Positions 25,201 through 36,046 of a stretch of 64,000 bases of DNA are shown piece after piece (position 1 is the first letter of the stretch; each line of letters starts with the position of its first letter). The translations under genes were made by a program, and so were the position numbers. A model generated the notes under the pieces. It saw nothing but the letters and a program-made list of their open reading frames with translations. It had not been told where the DNA came from and ran no database searches. The stretch comes from Clonostachys chloroleuca (taxonomy: Eukaryota; Ascomycota; Sordariomycetes; Hypocreales; Bionectriaceae). The DNA lies in the NCBI GenBank assembly GCA_037952775.1, contig JBANAY010000003.1, positions 35,216,001 through 35,280,000 on the forward strand. The letters are read 5' to 3'.

Positions 25201-28200
25201 CAGTCGCTCACAACGAGGGAAAACAAACATCATATCAGTCAATTGTTGCATATCGTGTCCAGTGTTTTGTGGGAGGCTCAGCGCTGTATCATTTAGGGTG
25301 GACGATCACGGCTTCAGCAGTGCACATCTTTGTGGAGGGCCGCGCAAATCCCAAACCCGCGACGCTGGCTCTGGCTTAGGGCATGCAGCCAAAACTTGGA
25401 GGGCCGACGCCTCTTGGATAGAAACGGCAATGGCAATGTAGGTACTAATGCCCGCGCAGGCGCCTGCATAGGATGCCTGTCGGTGAGCCCAGCTTATCTT
25501 GGCTTCAACCCTTGCGCGTGCAGCTCGCTAGCTGCATGTCGAGGCTACCGTCTGTGCATGCCAAGCCCCACAGAGTTTTCTTTCCCCCTTTGCTCGTCCT
25601 GGACTCGCAATGATGGGCATCGTGTCCGGCATGGGAGGCGCCTCCGGGCCACGGTGAGTGGTTCAGCGGCCAAGGTAGCATGCCGAACCCACCCAGATAG
25701 ACTCAACCCCGGGCGGGCTTGAAACAGCAGTATGGGCTATTTGCTGATTCAAGGGAGAGAACTGGAGAAGTACAAGGTCCGTATGTAAGTAAGAGCGTTT
25801 GTATGCGAGTACGTATGTACACATGTACACACTATGTAAGGCGGGGGGACCTTTGGTGCTTGCAAGCTTGGATGCTCTCATACCATCGTCGATCTACGCA
25901 AGAGGGCCAAGCTTATTCTCCTACTTCCTAAACACCAGGTAAGGGAGGCGTCAGGAATGGCGGGGAGGGAGCTGTGAGCTTCGTCCACAACCGGACCGGT
26001 GCTGGTCCCTACAGAAACAGACAGCTTCATTCCGGTGAAACAATAAGGACCCTGCTATGCGGCTTACGTTCCAACACATTCACTACAGCGGCTCTGGTCG
26101 CCATCGCCCCTCCGACTGCGCTACAATGATGAAAGTTTCTGGTGTTGTGTTGCATATACCTAGGGGGTGTGGTGGTCTGATGTGCGCTTGGATATGTGGG
26201 CACCATTGACATCCTGGTTGATGTGCGCCATCTTGCTGCCCCATTCACTCATTGGCCCCAACAATTCGAGATGGGCGCATCTATCCATCTGCCTTGGGTA
26301 GCAGGGGGCGAACAACGGGAGCAACAGAGCCCAGCTATTACGGGAGGCCAGAAGTGACAGCTGCTGTAGCTGCTGTTGGGCGAAAGATTTTCCCGCTAGC
26401 TGCTGCAGAGGCGAAGCAATCCGGAAACTTAAGTCGAGCTTGGTTAAGGGGAGTGACAGTGGCGGCGGCGGCTCGCTCGGTGAGGAAGGGATGGATGGTT
26501 CCGGCCTATCCAGAGGAATGGATGGTTGGATTTGAATAGGTGAGCAACTGATGATAGAGCCAGCCAGCCAACCATCCATCCACAACCCTCCGCACAGACA
26601 CGCAGCGGTGCCGGCAGTCGGCGATTCGTAGCTGCGGCTTTTGATGGCATTTCGCTTGGCTCGAGCCTGATAAGAAAACACATGAGGGAACTCGGGACTG
26701 CAGAGAACTCGGGACTGGCAGATAGGCCTTGGAAGCTCGCGTTTCGCTTCCCGGCGCTCATCCTTTCCCTTCGCGGGGCGTGATAGCTTGTGCAGGCAGG
26801 TGTAGGTGCCTGTCGACCGTTCCATCAGCAGCATACAAAAGGTAAACACATACGAGAATCAATCGTGGACATGGGTTGCACTTGAGATGGAGGAGCTCCT
26901 GTCACATCTGCGCTGCGTCCTTGGCTACGGTCCTCTGCCGTCGTCAATTGGCCTCCGTCGACATCGGCCATGATATCTTCATCATATCATCAAATCCCCC
27001 CTGCTCGTGGCTGTCAGCGTCTTTGCTCGCACGTCCCAAAACAGGCCAGAGCTATACTTGGGTGCATGCTTGAAGCTATCTTGCCCCTCCCGCTCACTCG
27101 CCTGGCTGAGCCCCACCGTGGCATCCAACATCCATCTCATCCAAGACCATCCCTGGTAGCCCAGACATCCCAGACACACACACACTGCTTTTGGGGGCAT
27201 CCACCACTCGTCAATCTGTCAAAGACAGCGACCGACAGAACATCCTCGTCCGTGCGGCCACCCTCGACGCTGCAGGGCCGTTGGATTGGTCGAGCAAGGG
27301 CTGGACTTGACGCACGCAACACTACACCATGGACGGCCAAGCAGGTCGCCTTCTGGCAAACATGGTACATGGCATGGACTCATAACATACGTACATACAT
27401 TACATACATTCACACACGCATAAACCTACGTAGACATACATATATACACATCCACAGCAACAAGCCCCCCTCATTCCCCTCCCTATCGCCGCGAAGATGC
27501 ACCTTAGCGTCTGCATGGAGAAAGACAACACGCACTTTTAGACGTCTTGTCTCTCCGCGGAGCCAACGAAAAGGGGTGGTCTGTTGATTGAATGCAGCGC
27601 GCCAGCTAAAATAGCTTGCTGGTGCTAAGCTCGAGCATGGATGCAACTTTTACCCACTCTACGGCTACCGGCCTAACCTTGTCCTGGCAGTCTCTGGCCT
27701 GGCCAGTCCGAGCCAGGCTGGCTTTGGACGGCACCGGCACGCAAGTAATAAGCAGAAAAAGGCAGCATCGGTGGGTGATAAGGGCGTAGGCGCGGGAGGC
27801 TCTAAATGGGCAGCCGGGAGCAGCAGCGAGACAGGGCGGAGAGGGCGGCGGCGGAGATGCACTGCACAGACGGAAGGCATTGGAACACGCCGTATCTACC
27901 TACTGACAAATGTCCCTTTCATGCTTGCTTGCGTGCTCGGCTGGCTTATCCTGCCTATCTCTGCGACCTCTGCAATGTAATGCGAGATGTAGCCATTGGG
28001 GTGCTCGCGTCGTCTCGCCTGCTCCGATCGCACCACCATCCATCGACCGACCGTCCATGCTGTGACCCACCAAGTCCGGTTTTTAGTCATGGCCCGAAGC
28101 AAGCCATCGCTGGGGCCACTGTCGCTCAGCGAGTCCAGTGCCTACAGCGCTCCCCCAACTCGCCCAACAGGGCAAGGTACCTACTGTGGCTCCTGGAGGT

Positions 28201-28600
28201 GGTCGCGATAACAAAGCGCACACCTCCCTCCCTCCCAGCTGGTGGCCTTGCGCTATACCCACCTCTTCCTCCCGCTAACCGCAAGCTGCAAAGGTTCTCG
28301 CTCGCCAAACCCCCCCACCATCCATTCATTCCCCCCCTGCACCTTCTCTGCCTCCGGCCGACAAGTGCCCTCGACATACTTGATTGTCGCACTGCGCAGC
28401 CTTCTCTCGCCCCGGGCCATTTCTTGCTAATACCTCCCATCCGCACTTTCCGGAGCTGGTTCTGGTCTTTGATCTTGCTTATACCAACCTTGCTCACTTT
28501 GCTGGTGGAGGAACAGCCTTCGATTACCCGTCTTCCTAATTCTAATCTTCGACCCCGGCCCCAAGGCGTTTTCTCCGTCGCCTCGTCTTCCTAGTCGCCC
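16260..28600. other. Long region without a convincing gene
   Basis: Over 12 kb in which open frames are short, overlap on both strands and show no family motif. Most are low-complexity runs rich in Pro, Ser, Arg or Cys that arise from GC-rich sequence. The first part (to ~17,300) is AT-richer. From ~17,500 onward composition is higher in GC, with purine-rich stretches on the plus strand to ~24,000 and pyrimidine-rich stretches after ~28,200. Simple repeats include CAGATAG copies near 23,600, CCATCC/CAGC copies near 26,570 and CATA repeats near 27,400. It could hold distal promoter elements or long noncoding RNAs for the gene at 29,565, but nothing in the sequence proves this. Confidence 0.4.
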
Positions 28601-29564
28601 TCTTCCTCTCCTCCAAACTACACCTCCGGTTCGTCCTGCAAGGCCGTTTACGCCGACAAGCCACTCTCAGCGCCCTGTTTCACTTTACTGTCGAAACACC
28701 CACGGCCCTACTCTAGGATTGGATTGAGAGTATCGCAACTTCGAGCCCGGGTTTTATTTTTTGCTTCCGGACTCTTGCATTAGACACGAACCTCTTCTCG
28801 CTGGTCGCGAAATCCACCTCTGCGTGGCTCCTTCCCACTCCGAATCTGCAACACTGTGAGAGCATCTTTGGACAGAACGTCTCCTGGATCTACCTGCTGG
28901 ACGGATTGAACTTGGTTGCTGGAATATTGCCCGAGCTCCTTCGTCTCTGCCTTGGTTTAATCCTCGAGTCACCGTCGTCCTCTGCTCTCGCCTCTGCAAT
29001 AGCTGTGAGTACCACCACAAAGTAACTTTGTTCTTTTCCGCCACAGCCACCCCGAACTCGCCTCCCAACAACACCTATCCAACAATTCACTTGGCGCATC
29101 CGCATATTACGCCATTCCGTTCCATTCTCTTCAGTTCCTAAGCATGCTGCGTTTTCTCTTCTGATTCTTCCCACATCCTCACAATGGGTCGGGTGCCCGC
29201 ATTGCCAAATCCACCAGCGCAATCGCATCCTACACCCAGTTCCTGATCAATTTCTCCAGCTACGCTCGTCCTCTCGCCGTAGCTTTTCAACTAACTCTCT
29301 ATGCTTGTTAGACCACACCTTTAGCTCGACGACAAACCCGAATCGCTTCCCTAAATTCCCACAGCCTTGTTGAGATCTTTGTTGCACTTGGGACGCCACA
29401 TGCATCTGCACCACTAGACAGCCTCTACCAACCTGCGACTTCCTGGATTACTGATTTGAGTCGCCTTTCATCGCTTGTTGGCCAATTGCTAGAGGGTTCA
29501 ATTATCAGATATTCGCATCATTATTTCCTCCCGTCACAGCCTTCCCCCGCTTGTCATAGCTGGG
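28600..29564 (+). promoter_or_regulatory. CT-rich promoter / probable long 5' leader of the PP1 subunit gene
   Basis: Pyrimidine-rich tracts, typical of fungal transcription start areas, run through this stretch up to the start codon at 29,565. A possible 5'-UTR intron donor (CTGTGAGTACC) lies near 29,004. Transcript data would be needed to place the start. Confidence 0.4.
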
Positions 29565-31997
29565 ATGCCTTACACCCCGCCGTTAAATCGATCCCCAGCC
29601 TCATCAGCCTCCAACTCGCCTGACGCCAGCCGTCGGTCGTCCTTGGTGTCCGGGGCCCGACCCTCCCTTCCTCGGTCCGCCTCCTACCTGAGAAAACATC
29701 GCAGAAATCCCTCCGTCACAATCCCTAGCGATGCCTCGTTCGGCTCCCTAACCCCGCGGGGGACCTCGGAAGATCTGCCTGCCATGGTCGCCAGCGCCAA
29801 CTCGAGCGCCGGCGGTGCCAGCGTTAGGCAATCACCTCCACCCGTGTCCGATGAGCACGGTATGCCCAAGGGCGCCGTCATCTCTCCACCCGACTCAGCC
29901 TCGTCCGGTAGTGACGACGATGGCACGCCCGAGATCCGCGGACGCAAACATACCAGGCTAGTCGGCCTGCGAGACGCTGTTAACGAACTCGCTCTCGCAA
30001 CCAACTCGCACCAACCCTCCGCTCTACCAAGAAGCCATCACTCAGAGGAACATCATAACCAGCTTCTCGCTGAGCACCATGCCCACAACCGTAGCATGCA
30101 TGCTAGTTTCAGCACTAGCTCGTTACCTGATGCTCACAGGCGAAGAAGCGGTCATGTACGGTCCGCTACGGAGCCTAACGTGCTAGTGACCAAGTCCGCA
30201 GACAACTCCATCACTGCATCCGAGGAGGAGACAGACGAGGAGCTCAAGTATAAGCCTCAAATGGTGCGCAAGAAGTCGGGCGAGCTCGTTCGACCAGCCC
30301 TTCGACCATCCTCTCGCCGGCGGCCCTCCAGCATGCCCGGCACCCCTGTCTTCTCCAAGGCTGTGCACTTCGACTCCCACCTGGAACATGTACGACATTT
30401 CCTGCAGGTGGATCGCCCGTTGGCAGTCAGTGCAGGATCCTCTCCTGTCGATAACCACGAGAGCGAGACTGAATTCCCCTTCCCCAGTGGCTCCAAAGGC
30501 TCCGCCATCAAGGGCCCCCCGTTCGAGTGGGAGATTGTCACGCCCAACTTTCCCTCTGATACTATTCTTCGAAAGGCTTTGCCTGCCAAGCTGGAGAAGG
30601 TTTGGCTCTCTTCAGACCACAAGTCGCTGCTTGGCTCCATTGCCGTTGCCAACCTGGCTTTCCAGAAGCATGTCATCTGCCGGTTTACACTGGACTACTG
30701 GAAGACTACGTCTGAGGTGACAGCAGAGTACGATCAAGAGATTCGCTCTGGCCAGAATTCTGTTGGCCAAGACCGCTTCACTTTCTCCATCAAGCTCTCG
30801 GACACGATCAACCTGGAGAGCAAGACTATGTTCCTGTGTGTACGCTATTCGGTGAACGGGCAGGAGTACTGGGATAACAATAACTCGGCCAACTTCCAGG
30901 TTGACTTCCGGAAGAAGTATCTTCCCCAGAACGGCAAGGATGGTGCTCGCGGAAAGGGTAACGGCGCTCTGCCCCGAAGCAACCGCCGCCGTAACACGCA
31001 TGACGGCCGACCTGTTTCCAGACCCTCGTCCTTCAGCGAGTTCAACAACGAGGGAGGCCTCAACTATGACCAGCCTATCCACGAGGTTCTTGGCGAGTCT
31101 GGGCCTGGTCTTCGGTTCAAGTCCAAGTCTAGCAGCAACATTGCCAGTGACAATATTGCCAAGGGCTTGTCATCACCCAGCGGCGCTGCGTTCTCCAACC
31201 GATATGACTTTGGCGCCTCTCTGACCGCCGCAGTCCAGGCCTCCAAGGACACTGGCAAGGAGAAGGACACGCTGTACATGAAGAACAACGTCCGCCCCTC
31301 AAAATCCAGCAATGCACCAAGCACCACAAATAGTGGCACTTCAGCATCAGTGAGCCGTAGTCAGCCTAAACCGGCTGCCAACGTTGTCGCTCCAGCTGCT
31401 GGTCTACCGAGCTCGTCCTACGAGGAGCTCGTGAATAAATATTGCTTCGTACGTACCCCTGGCTTACATTTCAACATTTCGAATTCGCCTACCACGGCTT
31501 TACACATTTGATTCCTCCAGCTTGGTTACTAGCCAACGGCGACCGGTTTCCGCAACCGTCTCACGGTCTCGCCTATATTTCTCATCAACATGTCTTTGCT
31601 TTGGAGTTCTTTGATACTGACTGGAATGGGGGTTATAGTTTGGCTCAAAGCAACAAGCGCAATCACCACAGGAGAAGCCCCCAAGGATAGCGTCCTCAAG
31701 AACAACCAGTTTGACGGAACCAATGGTGGCGATATACTCAGCACACGGGGAACCAAGACGACGGCAGTTCACCACTCTCTTCACACATACTCGGCGGCAC
31801 GTCCTCCTATCACAGCCACTCTATCCGATGGCTTCTTGATCCCCAAGGCCACGGAAACGCGACCGGCTGCAACAACACTGACACATCTGGCGGTCCCCGT
31901 CGTAACTGGTCCTACCTTTTATGGAGAGCCAGCAACAGGGCCGGACCGTTTCCACTGGAGGGGAGACTCGCACGCCACACCAACCATCCGAGGTTGA
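29565..31997 (+). CDS. Glycogen-targeting regulatory subunit of protein phosphatase 1 (Gac1-like, CBM21)
   Basis: It brings PP1 to glycogen particles to promote glycogen synthesis. Seen: a Ser/Pro-rich N terminus with likely phosphorylation sites, a PP1-docking RVxF-type motif KAVHF (residues 265-269), and a CBM21 glycogen-binding domain (~335-446, FEWEIVTPNFP ... DYWKTTSEVTAEY ... YWDNNNSANFQVDF). Exon 1 is 29,565-31,448 (628 codons, phase 0). The best intron is 31,449-31,638 (GTACGT donor, ACTGAC branch), because it joins NKYCF to FGSKQQAQSPQEKP. Read literally, that exon soon shifts into a frame ending at 31,839. If the C run at 31,678-31,682 has lost one C, the frame continues to 31,997 and ends DRFHWRGDSHATPTIRG, which looks like a conserved tail. 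I therefore give 31,997 as the end (747 residues after correction). The domain call is firm; the last ~120 residues are not. Confidence 0.85.
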
Positions 31998-34454
31998 TCA
32001 CCATGTTGACTGCACTTGTCATTTTTGACTTAACCGCAGGCTCATGGACAGCGGTGGAACGGGATGTTTGCTACACAGCAATATATGCATCAAGCATGCA
32101 TGGGGACTCAACAAGCTGGCACTGTTGAGTATAATTGTACTATGAAACGTTCACCAGCCCCTTCCTGACTCCCTCGCTACCTCGATTGGTGATGGACGGG
32201 CAAATTGGAAACAAGAAAAAAAAATCTGGAGGTGGAGATTCAACGGCTCACCTTTCTTTCGTATACTTTGGAAGGTTTGCATGGCGCTCACGGTGTTAAG
32301 GGAAATTGTTTTGGCATTTGGCACTGGCTCTTGTTCTTATTTTGATGCGGCGGCGCAAATGCATCGAGATTGCCTGGGCTTCATTCGCTTATGCTGGATT
32401 TTGGTTTCATGTTTATGATGAACGATTGCCACGACCTGGGCCAGGGTTCTTGGGGTTATGGTGGTGGAGTCGGAAAGGCTCATCGACCATGACTCGAATC
32501 ACATCATCCGGGGATTCCGCCTTGGCCGTGGCGCTCTTTCTTATTATACACGTATAATTTTTTGTGTTCTGGCAATGGTTTAGCTAGGGCACGGGTCAAC
32601 AAAACTCGGGATTGGGAAACACGGAAACAAACGCCCTGAGAACAGGTAACAATTCAGCGGCACATGGAGTTTTTGTCTTTTACTGTTGGCATTGGGGAGG
32701 AGCCGGGACGTTGCACGAGAGGATTGGAATAGTGCTTTAACAGCATCCGTAACAATTGATGATCTACGTCCACTCTACTGTGTTCTTTCCCTTAGTGTGA
32801 TTCAATTATGTCTGTTTGGGCTTGCCCGGTCTCGGGTTTTGAGTCTCGGGTCTTGATGACGAAAGCCTGTGTAAGCAAAGGTGGGTGAGTGTTTTGCATC
32901 GGTTGCTACCTTACGCAGAGTGCCAATCAAGGGGATGGGGTCGGTGGCGGCGCCTGAGGAAGAGGGGGCGGGCTGAAGAGGAAGAGGTGGTGGATGTTGG
33001 AAGGACGGACGGGCCTTTGTGTGGTGAAGAAGGCCTTGGCTACGTCGCACTGCGTGGTGCAGAAGCGTCTAGGGATAGGAATACGAGCTTCGAGCTTGAG
33101 AGTCTCGAGGTGCACGCTCTGGTGCTGGAAAGTTTGACGCATCGTACGATAGGATGACGCAGGGCGGGAGTTGAGGTGATGGGCGCGTGGGAGGGTTGCA
33201 GTCGCGAAGGCGTGCCAATCGGTCTGGTCGAGGACAGCACAGCCCAATGTGTTTTTTGGTAGGTATCACGGTGAAGCCCAAATGACACAAAACACGAGGG
33301 TTATGACCCTTGGGATTGAAGCTGACGGCGGCAGCCAACGAGGGAAGGAAGTTGGAAGGAAGGAGGGGAGACGGATCGAACATGCTGCGTTTCACCAGAC
33401 GGAACTAGCGCATGCGATTGGGTAACTGGGACGAGGCGGGACGGCGGATGGATGAATCGCGGGCTGGAAGGGGGAAAGGGCGAGCGCCCCGTGTGTTTGA
33501 TGTTGGACAGGGGGCGGGCGCCTGGAACCAGCCTGGAATTTCACCTATTTCGCCTCTGTAGCGCTGCCTACATACCTCTGTTAGTAGGGGAACTGACAGA
33601 CGCTGTAGGTGCCGGCAGTTCGGGCTGGCCTGGGCTCTGGTTGGTGCGTTCGCTCGGGGTTTCAGCGTCGCGAGGCCTTCCCTACGCTTTTTGATTGTTT
33701 CCAATTTCACGGGTAACGCATCGAGCAGGAGGGTAAGGTGTGAGGTGAGGATGGAAGAGGCCACGGGGACCTCCGGCACGTGTGTGCGGGCTGCTGCAAG
33801 GCGATGCGATGTGATGTGATGTGATGCAGTGACACGGTACGGCGCGCGCGGCACGAACGAACGCAAGGTCTTCAGCCCCCGAATAAGATTGAGTACGACG
33901 CCTCCTCTTTGCTTTTTTCTCAGTGGCTTTCGATTTTTTTCTCTCTCCCTTGGTGGTGAGGTTTTTTACTTTCTCTTCTTCGTCATCCACTCTCCACCGT
34001 GTTTAAACTGTTCCTTTCTCTCCCTCAGGGACATCCTTTCATTTGCACACCTGGTGTTGCGTCACTCTTTCATGCGGCGGTTGTCTGGCCTTGGGGAATC
34101 CTGCTTTCGTCCCCCGTCCATCCATCGCCCCCCTCCGCCCCCTCCCTCCTCTTTGCTGATCGATTTCTTCATTTACGGCGGGATCAGCCGGGGTGCCTCG
34201 TGTCTCTGATAGAGAAAGAACGAGTGAGGCAAAGCACGAGGCGGCATTTGTCTTTGGTCCTTCCTTCTCGTATCCCTGCCCAACAAGACTCGTATGGGTA
34301 GGATCTGATTCGACACACACTTTTTTTTAACCTTTTCTACTGCCGCTTACCTTGCGAAAAAAAAACCGACTTCACGGGACTGTCGTCCTACATGATATAA
34401 TCCAACCCTTTCAACCTTCGCTTGTTTCTTTATATTATTACCTTGTCATTTGCG
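31998..34454. other. Intergenic region, no gene seen
   Basis: This is the 3' flank of the PP1 subunit gene followed by the promoter of the gene at 34,455. Only shadow frames are present. It contains a GTGAT microsatellite near 33,800-33,830, CT-rich tracts at 33,890-34,160 and a T run at ~34,320-34,328. AT-rich sequence (TTATATTATTA) lies just upstream of the 34,455 start. Confidence 0.5.
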
Positions 34455-36046
34455 ATGGCGGCGGGCCACAAGATCGTGCCGGAGGATAGGGTCCTCCTCA
34501 TCGGGGCGGCCGGGGTGGGCAAGAACTCTCTGATAGAGCAGGTGAGCGAATACCTAACCGGAGGAGAGTCTCGAATACACGAATGAGTCTTCTTGGGCTT
34601 GAGTGGAAACTTCCACCGGGTGTCACGGGAAACATGTAAGGGCTGACCATCACTATTCCGCAGTTCTGCTACGGGCATGTAAGCGAAGACTACGACCCGT
34701 TCCGCGGCGAGGGCTGCCGGAAGGACATCACCCTCGACGGCGAGGACGGCGCCCTGGACCTCCTCGACGTCGAGTTCCGGGGACGGGACGGGATGCAGGG
34801 GGAGCACGACTTCGAGGGCGCCGACGCCGTCATGATGGTGTTCAGCGTGGCGTCCGTCGAGTCGCTGCGGTGCGCCATGGAGGCGTACGCGTGGCTGCGG
34901 TGGCAGACGATGAGGGCCGAGGGCCAGGTGCCCGTCGTGCTGGTGGGCAACATGTGCGATCTGGCTGGGTTGAGGGAGGTGTCGACCGAGACGGGGGCGC
35001 AGCTGGCGAGGGGGTTGGGGATGGACTATTACGAGACGTCGGCGTGGGATGCCACGGGCGTGGAGAGGGCGTTTCTTGCGCTGGCGAGGGCGGCGAGGCA
35101 GAGGAGGATACAGCCACGATCCGGACAAGAGCAAAAGGAGGCTGCTGTCTCACGCCCGGGGTCCCAGGGGGATGAGGATGAGGAGCTGTACGGACAGCCA
35201 GCCCAACTCATGCATATCCCTCCGCTCCCAAGCCATCGACTTCGAGGCCACAGACTGCTGTCCTGGGGCAGGTCCAAGCTCAACCTCGGCCGCCCGACGA
35301 GCCAGCTGTACATGGTCCGCGACGGCGAGAGCCGCACGCAGAAGATCCAGGAGGGTCTGCTGGAGGCGGCGCGGCGCAACGACGAGGACATGTTCGCGTG
35401 CTACCTGCGCGCCGCGAGCCACGACGCCGACTCGGGCCCGCGGCGGAGCGGCAGCAGCAGCGGGAGCGACAGCAGCTGCAGGAGCGTGGCCGCGGTGGTG
35501 CACGTGGCGGCCGAGGCGGGCCACGGACGGATCCTGGAGATGGCGATGGAGCACGACGAGGGCTGCACGCTGCTCTCCGAGGTCAATACGCCCGACGCCG
35601 AGGGCACGCCGGCGCTGCAGCTGGCGGCGAAGCAGGGCCACAGCGAGGTCGTGCGGCTGCTGCTGCGCAAGGGGGCCATGATCGACCAGACCTCCCCGCG
35701 GTACGGGACGGCGCTGAGCGCGGCGGCCATGCACCGGCACGAGGAGGTGGTGGGCGTGCTCCTCGAGGAAGGGGCCAGCCTGGACGTGCGGAGCACGGTG
35801 TACGGCGACCTGGTGCAGGAGCTGGCGAGGATGAGGGACGGGCGGATCGCGGCGCACTTGGAGTGGCGGGCGAGGAGGGAGAGGGAGTGCGAGGCGAGGG
35901 AGAGGGAGGCGGCGAGGAGGCGGGAGGAGGTGGCGCGGCTGGTGATGCGCGAGCTGCCGCCGCCGCCGTGGCATCTCAAGCTCGACCTGCCCAAGGAGTC
36001 GTTGGATGTTGACTTTGAGCGCATCGATCGATGGTTTGGTGATTGA
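34455..36046 (+). CDS. Ras-like pseudo-GTPase fused to ankyrin repeats
   Basis: 489-residue protein. Residues 10-175 clearly descend from a Ras-family GTPase, but every nucleotide-binding motif is altered. The P loop is GAAGVGKNS (Asn24 where Ser/Thr binds Mg). Switch I is EDYDPFRG, lacking the Thr. The DTAGQ motif has become DVEFR. NKxD has become NMCD (125-128), and SAK has become SAW (155-157). Ankyrin-type repeats follow (~300-410: TPALQLAAKQGHSEVVRLLL, GTALSAAAMHRHEEVVGVLL), then an Arg/Glu-rich helix and a PPPPW tail. Exon 1 is 34,455-34,541. The 122-bp intron (GTGAGC donor, GCTGAC branch) is spliced in phase 0 to 34,664, and exon 2 is uninterrupted. The gene is markedly GC-rich. An open frame of 461 codons with kept homology argues for a functional protein. 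It is probably a protein-binding scaffold with weak or no GTP hydrolysis (inference). The partner is unknown. Confidence 0.8.

Noticed and set aside
25780..25835. Palindromic GTATGTACACATGTACAC-like stretch
   Set aside because: A low-complexity alternating sequence, common in fungal intergenic DNA, with no adjacent gene.
26160..26849. 229-codon minus-strand frame
   Set aside because: It runs through simple repeats (CAGC, CCATCC), and its composition shows no domain, signal peptide or supporting splice structure.
27806..28594. 262-codon plus-strand frame
   Set aside because: Pro/Leu/Ser-rich translation of a pyrimidine-rich leader region. More likely 5' flank of the gene at 29,565.
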